Below, one piece after another: positions 39,044 through 46,763 of a DNA stretch of 64,000 bases (within the stretch, counting starts at the first letter, position 1; each line of letters begins with the position of its first letter). The DNA is from Vagococcus silagei (GTDB lineage Bacteria; Bacillota; Bacilli; Lactobacillales; Vagococcaceae). The DNA lies in NCBI RefSeq assembly GCF_004795745.1, contig NZ_SDGV01000011.1:47190-111189 (forward strand). The letters are read 5' to 3'. Both the position numbers and the translations under genes were made by a program. A model generated the notes under the pieces. The model saw only the letters and a list, made by a program, of their open reading frames with translations. It was not told the origin of the DNA and did not search any database.

Positions 39044-39186
39044 TTTGACTGTGTTCTAGCATCATAGTTTATACTTTTAGTAGGTAAGAATACGACAATT
39101 AATAAATGTATGATCTCTTGAAATATGAATCCATTCAAAAACAATTAATTTCAAAAATATAAAAATGAAAGTAGAGGATCAAAAAC

Positions 39187-39567
39187 ATGAACTTTAATGA
39201 GTTATTAGCAGAAGCAAAGGACTTACTTGCTCCAACAGATATAAATCAGTGGGTATCAGTTGGGAGTGTCGCAACCGTTTTAGAAACAGAAAATAATCAT
39301 ATTTATAAAGGTGTCTGTATTGATACTGCATGTTCCCTAGGTTTTTGCGCTGAACATTCAGCAATCGCAGCAATGATAACAAGTCGTGAGTATAAAATTA
39401 AAAAAATTGTTACTGTCAATTCTAAAGGAATTCCAATTCCTCCGTGTGGAAGATGTAGAGAAATAATGAGCCAAATTACTGATAACTCAGACAATGTTCA
39501 AATTATGATTGGTACTGAAAAAGTGATTTCTCTGACAGCTTTACTTCCTAACGATTGGAAAAAATAA
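39187..39567 (+). CDS. Cytidine deaminase-like zinc enzyme
   Basis: A 126-residue protein of the cytidine deaminase superfamily. The zinc and proton-shuttle motif is C54-A-E56 (GFCAEHSAIAA) and the second zinc motif is PCGRCRE with C87 and C90. All catalytic residues are there. It is shorter in sequence similarity to housekeeping Cdd and closer in style to blasticidin-S deaminase-like members, so the substrate (cytidine or a nucleoside drug) is open. It is a single gene with its own upstream region and terminator. Confidence 0.82.
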   Translation: MNFNELLAEAKDLLAPTDINQWVSVGSVATVLETENNHIYKGVCIDTACSLGFCAEHSAIAAMITSREYKIKKIVTVNSKGIPIPPCGRCREIMSQITDNSDNVQIMIGTEKVISLTALLPNDWKK

Positions 39568-39650
39568 TTGAAGAGTAGTACTATATCCTACAATTATTAA
39601 ATTCTTGTAACGGAAGTTTGCATATTTATATTAATTACTCAGACATTATT

Positions 39651-39681
39651 CAAAAAACTAACTTATATGAGTTAGTTTTTT
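39651..39681 (+). terminator. Terminator of deaminase gene
   Basis: AAAAAACTAACT and AGTTAGTTTTTT arms form a 12-bp stem with a short loop. Confidence 0.75.
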
Positions 39682-39757
39682 AGTTTGACTTCGATGCCTC
39701 TATTTTATATACTAGCAATGTAAATAAGTCGTTACATTTTGGAAAGAGATGATTACA

Positions 39758-39973
39758 TTGATTAAGAATAGAATAAAAGTTTTACGTGCTGAAAATGACT
39801 GGACACAAGCTGATTTAGCTCTTCGTATCGGCATCTCTAGACAAGCAGTCATCTCTATTGAGAAATATAAATATCTACCGTCATTAGAATTGGCTTTTAA
39901 AATCGCCCACGCTTTTGATTTACCACTGACAGAAGTTTTTTATCCAGAGGAGGGTTTGTTTGATGAACAATGA
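39758..39973 (+). CDS. Small XRE-family regulator
   Basis: A compact helix-turn-helix protein of about 71 residues (RIKVLRAENDWTQADLALRI, then SRQAVISIEKYKYLPSLELA), the short type that comes with a small membrane protein. An ATG lies at 39749, but the ribosome binding site GGAAAGAG touches it. A TTG at 39758 gives proper spacing and the family-typical Met-Ile-Lys-Asn-Arg start. The downstream DUF2178-like membrane gene overlaps its end, so the two form a unit. Confidence 0.85.
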   Translation: MIKNRIKVLRAENDWTQADLALRIGISRQAVISIEKYKYLPSLELAFKIAHAFDLPLTEVFYPEEGLFDEQ

Positions 39974-40313
39974 AAATTTGATCATTTGGTTTTTAGCATT
40001 GTTATCTATTTTAGGATATGCCACGATGCTATATGAAAATAAGAATAGGGCAGCTAACCAAAATGATGAACGTTGGCAAATGATTACTGCCAAAGCAAAT
40101 ACAATGACGCTCTATAGCATCTGGTTTTTACTTTTGCCGATTGCACTGATTAGTTTGGTTACCTATACTGGCTTCACCGGTTCTCTTGCTAGCTTTAATG
40201 ATATTTTAAAGAAAAATAGCGCCTTATTTATGTTAGGCGTCCTATTCGTTCTACCATTTTTAATTGCTGTTCTTAGAATAATTTTCCTAACAAAATATAA
40301 TCGCGAATTATAA
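39963..40313 (+). CDS. Small membrane protein partner of XRE regulator
   Basis: A protein of about 116 residues with three or four membrane segments (IIWFLALLSILGYATML, TLYSIWFLLLPIALISLV and LFMLGVLFVLPFLIAVL). The motif NQNDERWQMI resembles DUF2178/DUF3796-like proteins encoded after small XRE genes. GAGGAGGG eight bases upstream supports the ATG at 39963, which overlaps the regulator gene by 11 bases. Such pairs may sense the membrane; the function is not known. Confidence 0.7.
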   Translation: MNNENLIIWFLALLSILGYATMLYENKNRAANQNDERWQMITAKANTMTLYSIWFLLLPIALISLVTYTGFTGSLASFNDILKKNSALFMLGVLFVLPFLIAVLRIIFLTKYNREL

Positions 40314-40315
40314 AA

Positions 40316-40360
40316 AATGAAGTCCTTTACTCAAAATAATAGAGTAAGGACTTCATTTTT
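40316..40360. terminator. Bidirectional terminator
   Basis: AAATGAAGTCCTT and AAGGACTTCATTT arms with an inner ACTC/GAGT pairing lie between convergent genes. Confidence 0.82.
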
Positions 40361-40655
40361 ATTCCATTTCTTTGAAAGAGAGCATTCTAGTAAAACGAGA
40401 TTCTAAACGTGTATAAGTATTTATCTCAGGTACAAGACGTTGGAAATGTTCTGACGAAATATGGTGATCTAAATCTACTTCTGTTTCCCATTTTTCAAGA
40501 AAAAGAAAATGACCTTCATCTTTCAAATCATGAGTTAATTCATAAGACAGACAACCTTGTTCTTGTTGCGTCAACTCAACGAGTTCATGATATAAAGGCA
40601 GTACTGCTTGAATTTTATCCGGATGAATGAAATCTTCTGCAATAATATATAGCAT
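40359..40655 (-). CDS. Antibiotic biosynthesis monooxygenase (ABM) domain protein
   Basis: A 98-residue dimeric alpha/beta-barrel protein of the ABM family (MLYIIAEDFIHPDKI, QEQGCLSYELTHDL, FLFLEKWETEVDLDHH). Members act as quinol monooxygenases or haem-related enzymes, and many remain uncharacterised. The WETEVDLDHHISSEHF segment is typical. The ribosome binding site GGAGG precedes the start. It stands alone. Confidence 0.82.
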   Translation of the reverse strand: MLYIIAEDFIHPDKIQAVLPLYHELVELTQQEQGCLSYELTHDLKDEGHFLFLEKWETEVDLDHHISSEHFQRLVPEINTYTRLESRFTRMLSFKEME

Positions 40656-40732
40656 AATAATCCTCCAAAAACGCTTTTCTTAAGTATACTCTTTTTTTAA
40701 AATTAAATATATACAGTTAGACTATACATCAC

Positions 40733-40756
40733 AACTATATAGTGGTACTATATAAT
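40733..40756 (+). promoter_or_regulatory. Palindromic operator/promoter of padR gene
   Basis: The perfect 10-bp palindrome ACTATATAGT (40733-40742) is followed by ACTATATAAT containing a TATAAT -10 (40751-40756), 20 bases before the PadR start. It is a plausible autoregulatory site. Confidence 0.45.
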
Positions 40757-40776
40757 TAAGAAAGGGAGGCGATCAG

Positions 40777-41091
40777 ATGGTAAAGAATGTATTACCGCTA
40801 ACCGAAACTGTATACTATATCCTGATGGCTTTTCAGAAACCAACTTATGGATACTTAGCAATTAAGGACATTGAAAAAATGAGCCTAGGGAAGGTAAGGA
40901 TTGCAGCCGGGACGATGTACGGAGCAATCGATACTTTATTGAAAAATAAGATGATTAACCAAATTCCATCAGAGGTGGAAAGACGCAAGATATATCAAAC
41001 AACAATTTATGGAAATGAAGTTCTTGCCGCAGAAGTTGAGCGAATGGCGCATTGCATACATATATGGCAAGATAAACACGAGATGAATTAA
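40777..41091 (+). CDS. PadR family transcriptional regulator
   Basis: A 104-residue winged-helix regulator of the PadR type: LTETVYYILMAFQKPTYGY at the start, the AAGTMYGAIDTLLKN recognition helix and the wing ERRKIYQTT. Members often repress the gene placed directly downstream. Here that is a DUF2812 membrane protein starting 27 bases later, a common pair in Firmicutes. Confidence 0.9.
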   Translation: MVKNVLPLTETVYYILMAFQKPTYGYLAIKDIEKMSLGKVRIAAGTMYGAIDTLLKNKMINQIPSEVERRKIYQTTIYGNEVLAAEVERMAHCIHIWQDKHEMN

Positions 41092-41117
41092 GAGCCACAA
41101 AAAAGGAGGAAAAGAAT

Positions 41118-41780
41118 ATGAAAAGAAAATTTCGACTTTTCGCAACGATAGAAAGAGAAGAAGCTTGGTTAGAAAAACAGCTTATAGAAGGTCATGTATT
41201 AATAAAAACAGACGGCTATGGGACATATACTTTTTCCGATGACACGCCAATGGGAAAAATTAAACGCCGTGATCTTGGAGTAGGTCCAAACATTCAAGAT
41301 TATATTATCCGGATTGATTGTCAAACATTTAAAAGTAACTCTGAATATGAAGAATACTGTTCTTTCTTAAAAGAATTTGGTTGGACTGGTATTAAATCAA
41401 ATAAAAAAAGCGGAAAGCTATATTTTATTGGCAAAAATTCTGACACTAACGAATTATTTTCTGATGTAGAATCAAGAATTCAAAGAGATATTAGATCAAG
41501 AAATGAATTACTTACTATGAATACAAGTATGCTCGTCCTATACTTCATTTTATTTTTCGATTTAAGATTAATCCTGCATCCCTCTAGAGCATTTTTAACA
41601 CCTCATTTATTTGAGATGCAAGGAAGTTTATTTGTAAAAGCCTTTTTATTTGAATTGCCATTTGCAATTTTAAGACTCGGAGTGACATTTGTTCCGATTA
41701 TTTTAGCAATTTTCCTATTTTATCGGCTTTATCTCAGTCAAAAAGCAATCAACCAATACAAAAAGCAAGTTTCTCTATAG
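41118..41780 (+). CDS. DUF2812 domain membrane protein
   Basis: A 220-residue protein with a soluble N-terminal DUF2812 domain (KFRLFATIEREEAWLEKQLI to GKLYFIGKN, residues 3-112) and two C-terminal membrane segments (LVLYFILFFDLRLIL and IILAIFLFYRLY). DUF2812 proteins are usually controlled by the adjacent PadR regulator. Their cellular role is not established. GGAGGAAAAGAAT precedes the start. Confidence 0.85.
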   Translation: MKRKFRLFATIEREEAWLEKQLIEGHVLIKTDGYGTYTFSDDTPMGKIKRRDLGVGPNIQDYIIRIDCQTFKSNSEYEEYCSFLKEFGWTGIKSNKKSGKLYFIGKNSDTNELFSDVESRIQRDIRSRNELLTMNTSMLVLYFILFFDLRLILHPSRAFLTPHLFEMQGSLFVKAFLFELPFAILRLGVTFVPIILAIFLFYRLYLSQKAINQYKKQVSL

Positions 41781-41798
41781 TGAGGAACTTGCTTTTTT
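41763..41798. terminator. Bidirectional terminator
   Basis: AAGCAAGTT and AACTTGCTT arms with an inner CTC/GAG pairing and a T run separate the DUF2812 gene and the convergent recombinase gene, overlapping the ends of both coding regions. Confidence 0.8.
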
Positions 41799-42351
41799 AG
41801 AATCCTAATTTAAAGTCTGCTAATGTATTGCCAATTTCATCAGTGGTGATCCCTATGTAACGTTTTGTAACACGTTCTGAACTATGATTGAAGATTTCCA
41901 TCAAAGTCGCAATATCACGGGTTTTACGATAATAATGATAACCAAATGTTTTACGTAATGTATGAGTGCCAATATCTTTACGATCTAAATTTTTAGCGAT
42001 TGTTTGATACTGTTTATAAACTGAATTAACTTTTAGATGACCGCCTTGTTGACGACTAGAGAAGAGCCAATCTTCATCATTTTTATCTTGAATATATTCA
42101 GCAATATGTTCTTGTAAATTATCAAGATAGAGGACTTTACGTTTTCCCGTTTTTCTTTCGACGATAATCGGTCGCTTTTCATATTTTATATCTTTCACTT
42201 TTAATTTCACGATATCTGACATACGTAAACCATTATTAATACCAAAGAGAAATAAAAAAGTATCTCGTTCTGGTTGACTCGTTCTGCGCAGCCAAAACAT
42301 AAAATCATCGATTTCAGTTTGTGTTCTTAAGGGCTGAACATTATATGACAA
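41797..42351 (-). CDS. Tyrosine recombinase, catalytic domain only
   Basis: A 184-residue integrase-type recombinase. The catalytic residues are present in order: Arg in NNGLRMSDIVKL, Lys in the KTGKRKVLYL hairpin, His and Arg in HTLRKTFGYH, His in IFNHSSERV and the nucleophile Tyr in TKRYIGI. The N-terminal core-binding domain of XerC/D is missing, as in the short recombinases common in Lactobacillales. The start is probably TTG behind TAGGTGA. No phage or transposon genes adjoin it. Inverted repeats with AGTTCACTA lie just upstream. Confidence 0.88.
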   Translation of the reverse strand: MSYNVQPLRTQTEIDDFMFWLRRTSQPERDTFLFLFGINNGLRMSDIVKLKVKDIKYEKRPIIVERKTGKRKVLYLDNLQEHIAEYIQDKNDEDWLFSSRQQGGHLKVNSVYKQYQTIAKNLDRKDIGTHTLRKTFGYHYYRKTRDIATLMEIFNHSSERVTKRYIGITTDEIGNTLADFKLGF

Positions 42352-42378
42352 AAAATCACCTACTTTCTGTAAAATACA

Positions 42379-42490
42379 AGTTCACTATTTTAGGTCTATA
42401 TTATCATATTAGTGAACTAAAATATATCACGAATTTAAAGCTGATTAAACAAGGGGTTGAGTTCATGATTTTACATAATATAGTGAACTC
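42379..42490. repeat. GTGAAC inverted repeats upstream of recombinase gene
   Basis: AGTTCACTA (42379-42387) faces TAGTGAACT (42410-42418) across 22 bases. GAGTTCA (42459-42465) faces TGAACTC (42484-42490) across 18 bases, with TAGTGAACT repeated at 42481. The first pair covers the likely recombinase promoter on the minus strand. These may be regulator sites or recombinase binding sites. The arm spacing is larger than in a usual Xer core. Confidence 0.5.
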
Positions 42491-42548
42491 AAAAAAATCA
42501 AAAAATATATTCGAATGCACAGAGAACGATTCTAAGGAATTCAAATAA
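42465..42548 (+). CDS. Possible 27-residue peptide
   Basis: A short open frame with AAGGGG eight bases before its ATG encodes a 27-residue, Lys/Asn-rich polar peptide. It contains the last TAGTGAACTC repeat. No family is recognised, and it could be chance. It is the only open frame in the 42352-42588 gap with a good ribosome binding site. Confidence 0.25.
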   Translation: MILHNIVNSKKSKNIFECTENDSKEFK

Positions 42549-42588
42549 TTCTAAAGCTGTCATTATACTTAAAACATTATACTAAAAA

Positions 42589-43110
42589 CTACTCGATAGA
42601 ACTAAGCACATAATTCGGTAAATTCTTTTTCCAATCTCTTTTCTCAAAAGCACTATTTCTAGTTTTAATATTCAATTTTTTTAGAACTAATTGCCAGCTT
42701 TCTTTTTTAGCAACTTTTTCAGCACGTGCACATAAAAAGATACCAATTAAAACCATGATATAGGCACCAAATAATAAGACAAGAAAAGATATATAAACAA
42801 CACGAACAGCGTTTGTCGCAGTTTCAAAGGTAACTGCACTTGAATGGTTTTGACCAATATAAAAACCAAGCCCACAAGATGCAATAAACATGAGTATGGC
42901 AATCAATACACAACGTTTGGCGCCTTTTCTAGCTTTCGTGTACACATTTACACCCAACGATTTCTCCAAACTAAGTAGATCTTTAATTGTATTTGGTGCT
43001 CGATGCGTCTCAACTTGATAGTATTGCTTCAATAAATTAAATGTTTCGACCTCATACTTAACCCCTTTATTTAATAAGTAAAAATAATAAAAATAAAAAA
43101 TAAGTATCAT
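42589..43110 (-). CDS. Membrane protein, unknown function
   Basis: A protein of about 173 residues with an N-terminal hydrophobic segment (MILIFYFYYFYLL) and two further membrane helices (AILMFIASCGLGFYIG and ISFLVLLFGAYIMVLIGIFL). Basic cytoplasmic parts separate them. AAGGGTGG five bases before the ATG at 43110 favours this start over one 14 codons upstream. No known family is recognised. It is a single gene. Confidence 0.6.
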   Translation of the reverse strand: MILIFYFYYFYLLNKGVKYEVETFNLLKQYYQVETHRAPNTIKDLLSLEKSLGVNVYTKARKGAKRCVLIAILMFIASCGLGFYIGQNHSSAVTFETATNAVRVVYISFLVLLFGAYIMVLIGIFLCARAEKVAKKESWQLVLKKLNIKTRNSAFEKRDWKKNLPNYVLSSIE

Positions 43111-43197
43111 AATAACCACCCTTTCTAAACCTCTAAGATAAAAGTGTATCATAAAATAACATGAATCACTATGTTTATTTAAAAATCACACAAAAAA

Positions 43198-43217
43198 AAG
43201 AGTGGCGAACCACTCTA
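43198..43217 (-). terminator. Terminator of APC permease gene
   Basis: GAGTGG and CCACTC arms with a CGAA loop have an A8 run on the left, which reads as a T run on the minus strand. Confidence 0.75.
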
Positions 43218-43254
43218 AAAAATAAATTTTTGGATATTTTAATTCATTTTTGAT

Positions 43255-44685
43255 TTATTTTTTTAATTCTTTTCGAGCTAAGATCGGGAAGATCATACCT
43301 AAGCCAATTAAGACAATTGGAGTCAGAATGTTTAATCCCAATTGGAACATATATTCAGTTGGTTGTGCAGCATAATCGACTTTTGGAACGATTCCTAAGA
43401 TACACGCGAAAGCTGTAAATAGGAAACACCATAATCCAATCACAAAACCAACCTTAGGATTTTTAACAAATTTATATTCAGAATTAAATTGACTAGATAG
43501 TTTGTTTAACATCATATAGGCAAAGAAGACCCATAAATAACGTAATGGCATAACAATTGCATTTAGACTTAATAACCAATTGTATAGTACTGTCATATTC
43601 TTCATACCTAGTCCTGGTACAACAATTAAGATACTTACTAAGACACCTGTCAAAATATAACCTTTAACCGGTGTGCCATTTTTATTCTTTTTAGCAAAAC
43701 TTTCTGGAATAAATTCTTTATCTGAGTCAGATAATAAAATTTGCAGTGGTGCATCAATTGAAAATGCTAGTGCAGAGATAGTTGCCATTGCTTGAGCAAT
43801 CGCATAGATCACAACAAAAAGATTTCCAACTTTGTAATAAGCACCTAATTTACCAAAAGCTAAGTAGGCACCATTCGCCATTAAATCATCTGGAATATTA
43901 TTTGCATCAAACAGCATACCCATTGAAAACGAACCTAAAATTGCACAAATTGCAATCATTAAAGCTAAGATTAACATACCTTTAGGGAACTCTTTTTCTG
44001 GGTTTTTAGTATTATTTACATATGGTGAAATTTTCTCACAGCCACCAACTGCGAACACTAACATTGAGATTGTTGTAAAATATTTAAAATCAAATGTAGG
44101 CATATAAGTACGCCAGTCACCCATATTAGGTGTTTCGAAAGTCGCATTACTAATTGCAGGTGCCGTTACAGCTAAGATGATAAAAAGAATCGACATAATA
44201 AACATCGCTGTTCCTGCAACACTACCAATTCTTTTTAACGTTGTTAGTCCTTTTGAGGCAATCCATAAAAAGAATAAAAAGATGACTAAACTAATCATTG
44301 CGATTAAGGTTGGGTTCGCTTGTTTTACGAAATCTCCACTTTGATTAAACATCCAATCAAATGCAATTAATATCTGTTGTGGTTTTTGAGCAAGGTAGGG
44401 GATATGTACCACCCAATAGGTCCAAGCTGCAAGATAACCAATTTTTTTCGTTGTTGTGTTTTTAACCCAACTACTTACTCCACCAGAACTATCCTTAAAG
44501 GCTGAACCAAGTTGCCCAACAATTAAAGCATAAGGAATAAAATATAAGACCATAATTAATATCCAAGAAACAACAACTGAAGTTCCTTGAGTTGCGAAGT
44601 TGTTTACAACATTTCCAAGTCCCCAAACAGAGACGAAAGCTATAATCGCAACGTTATACCATCGCAATTGTTTTGAATCACCCAT
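43255..44685 (-). CDS. APC family amino acid permease (glutamate/GABA antiporter-like)
   Basis: A 476-residue transporter with about 12 membrane segments and the AA_permease_2 layout. The N-terminal helix has the unwound GLGNVVNNFATQG motif, and FAVGGCEKISPYVNNTKNPEKEFPKG matches the amino acid antiporters of the GadC/YjeM-like group. It probably exchanges or imports an amino acid at the cytoplasmic membrane; the substrate is not readable. It is a single gene with its own terminator, and its upstream region (44686-44880) is AT-rich without a clear regulator site. Confidence 0.83.
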   Translation of the reverse strand: MGDSKQLRWYNVAIIAFVSVWGLGNVVNNFATQGTSVVVSWILIMVLYFIPYALIVGQLGSAFKDSSGGVSSWVKNTTTKKIGYLAAWTYWVVHIPYLAQKPQQILIAFDWMFNQSGDFVKQANPTLIAMISLVIFLFFLWIASKGLTTLKRIGSVAGTAMFIMSILFIILAVTAPAISNATFETPNMGDWRTYMPTFDFKYFTTISMLVFAVGGCEKISPYVNNTKNPEKEFPKGMLILALMIAICAILGSFSMGMLFDANNIPDDLMANGAYLAFGKLGAYYKVGNLFVVIYAIAQAMATISALAFSIDAPLQILLSDSDKEFIPESFAKKNKNGTPVKGYILTGVLVSILIVVPGLGMKNMTVLYNWLLSLNAIVMPLRYLWVFFAYMMLNKLSSQFNSEYKFVKNPKVGFVIGLWCFLFTAFACILGIVPKVDYAAQPTEYMFQLGLNILTPIVLIGLGMIFPILARKELKK

Positions 44686-44885
44686 TTTACACTTCCTTTT
44701 CTTAAAATATCCTTATTCATCATACCTAGCAAATCAGATTGTGACAATCAATTTCACAAATTTTCATGATAACTTTATATAAACAACACCATTATTATAA
44801 CGATAGATTAGAATATAAGAAGATTTAAAAAAACTGAAAATTGTGAAAACTTATCTACAGTTTACATAATAATATTATGATATAT

Positions 44886-44930
44886 AAAAGATGACTCACT
44901 CCTAAAATAGAAGTAAGTCATCTTTTATAT
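44886..44930 (-). terminator. Terminator of ClC gene
   Basis: AAAAGATGACT and AGTCATCTTTT arms with an inner ACT/AGT pairing overlap the last codons of the ClC gene on the minus strand. Confidence 0.75.
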
Positions 44931-46466
44931 TTTACTTTCACGAACGAGTTCGTCTTTTATTTTTTGTGAGATCCCAATATCCGTTAGAATAATTAAAGTA
45001 TCTCCTACATTAATCACTGTATCACCATGGGTTAATATTTCTGCTTCACCGCGTCGAATAGAAGTGAGGAGCATATGTTTTGGCCAATTAATATCGCGGA
45101 CCATTTGATTATCAAAAGCACTTTCGATAACAATCGGAAACTCAATGATTGTTTTTTTACCTTTAATATCAAATTCTTTCAAGTGGACTAACTTTTCAAG
45201 AAGTGCTTCATAGACAGGTTTTCCATTGAAAAAATCTACGACAACATAGCTTGTTAAGACAACCACTCCGATTGACATAAGATGTGAAAAACTACCGACC
45301 ATTTCAGTAATCAAAACCATCGCAGTCAAAGGCGCTTTACTGATGGCCGCAAAATAACCAGCCATTGCAAAAATTAAAAAGTTCCTCACATAAATGTCAT
45401 CTAATCCAATTGTTTGAACTAAAATAGCACCAAAACAAACACCAATCACAGCACCTAAACTTAAAATTGGTAAAAAAATACCACCTGGAAGTCCCGAGCC
45501 ATAACTTATCATTGAGAAAACAAAGCGAAAAATAAACAGTAAGACTAAAGCTGTAATCGAAAAGCTCAAATCTTTTAAGTCAATAATAATGTCATGACCA
45601 CCACCAAGAAATTGAGGGAAATAATAACCGATTGGAATCACAAATAATATCGGAATAATGCCATAGTAGTACTCAGGAATCTTTTTAATTCTTCCATACC
45701 ATGACGACATCTTTAAAAGCACGTATTGATAAAAGAGACCTAATAATCCGACAATAATTCCCAATAGTAATAATGTCCAGTAATAGCGCAGCGGAAGGGT
45801 TTCAACTTTACCTAGATCTAGAACTGGTTTCAAGCCAAAGAAATGAAGGGAAACAAAATTACTTGTGATAGTTGCCGAAAAAGCAGTCAGTAAAACTAAA
45901 GGTGAGAACGAATGATGAACTTCTTCAAGAATAAATAGTAGTCCTGCAATCGGTGCATTGAATGCAGCGGATAAACCGGCACTCGCACCACTTGAGATTA
46001 ATATTTTTTCTTCGACAGGCGTTGATTTTAACTTTTGACTCACACCTTGACCAACAACAGCGCCTAATTGAATAGACGGACCTTCCCGACCAAGAAAAAG
46101 ACCTAAACTTAACGCAAGGACACCACCAGTAAATTTTTTCCAAAGTACAGAGAACCAATTCACATGAATTTGACCGCGTAATTGACCTTCGACTTGCGGG
46201 ATGCCACTTCCTTTAATATTTGGATCACTCTTAATCAATTTTCCAATAAAAATTGCGATAACAAGCGAGAGTAGAATCCATGGAATTATCCAGATTGGTT
46301 GTTGATGCAAGAAGTGGTAGATTTCCTTCACCATATGACTAAAATAACCAATTCCTAATCGAAAAAGGCTCACCACAAAACCAGCAATTAATCCAACTAC
46401 GAGACCTTTTCCGATAAAACTAATTTTTGTTCCATCTAAACGTTTTATTTCATTATGATTTTCCAT
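44925..46466 (-). CDS. ClC family chloride channel/transporter with RCK_C domain
   Basis: A 513-residue ClC protein. The selectivity motifs are GSGIPQVEGQL, GREGPSIQLGAVVGQG (with the gating glutamate) and GLPGGIFLPILSLGA. Downstream of the membrane part a TrkA-C/RCK_C domain (HMLLTSIRRGEAEIL to GDTLIILTDIG) may bind a ligand and gate transport. It probably exchanges chloride for protons or conducts fluoride/chloride. AAAGGAG before the ATG at 46466 excludes the 22-codon upstream extension. It is divergent from the TerB/ATPase/helicase cassette. Confidence 0.9.
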   Translation of the reverse strand: MENHNEIKRLDGTKISFIGKGLVVGLIAGFVVSLFRLGIGYFSHMVKEIYHFLHQQPIWIIPWILLSLVIAIFIGKLIKSDPNIKGSGIPQVEGQLRGQIHVNWFSVLWKKFTGGVLALSLGLFLGREGPSIQLGAVVGQGVSQKLKSTPVEEKILISSGASAGLSAAFNAPIAGLLFILEEVHHSFSPLVLLTAFSATITSNFVSLHFFGLKPVLDLGKVETLPLRYYWTLLLLGIIVGLLGLFYQYVLLKMSSWYGRIKKIPEYYYGIIPILFVIPIGYYFPQFLGGGHDIIIDLKDLSFSITALVLLFIFRFVFSMISYGSGLPGGIFLPILSLGAVIGVCFGAILVQTIGLDDIYVRNFLIFAMAGYFAAISKAPLTAMVLITEMVGSFSHLMSIGVVVLTSYVVVDFFNGKPVYEALLEKLVHLKEFDIKGKKTIIEFPIVIESAFDNQMVRDINWPKHMLLTSIRRGEAEILTHGDTVINVGDTLIILTDIGISQKIKDELVRESKI

Positions 46467-46763
46467 ATCTAAGCTCCTTTGTTTATATGCGTTTTCAAAT
46501 AAACGTATTAAACAAAACCATATATAAACCAAAAGGATAGAAATAGTTTTTGTTGCTTATTCTTATTTTTTAACATAACTTTAATAAGTCACCTCTATAA
46601 TAATTCTATTTTAATCATATCAAAATTATTGAAATAATAAAGTACTACTAAAACTAATTACTATAGTTTTAGGATTCTATCTGTAAAAGCATTACTTTAT
46701 ACGTTATACTAAAGATAATCAATTTATTTTTATAAATAACAAAGATAGGTGTGGCATCATCTT

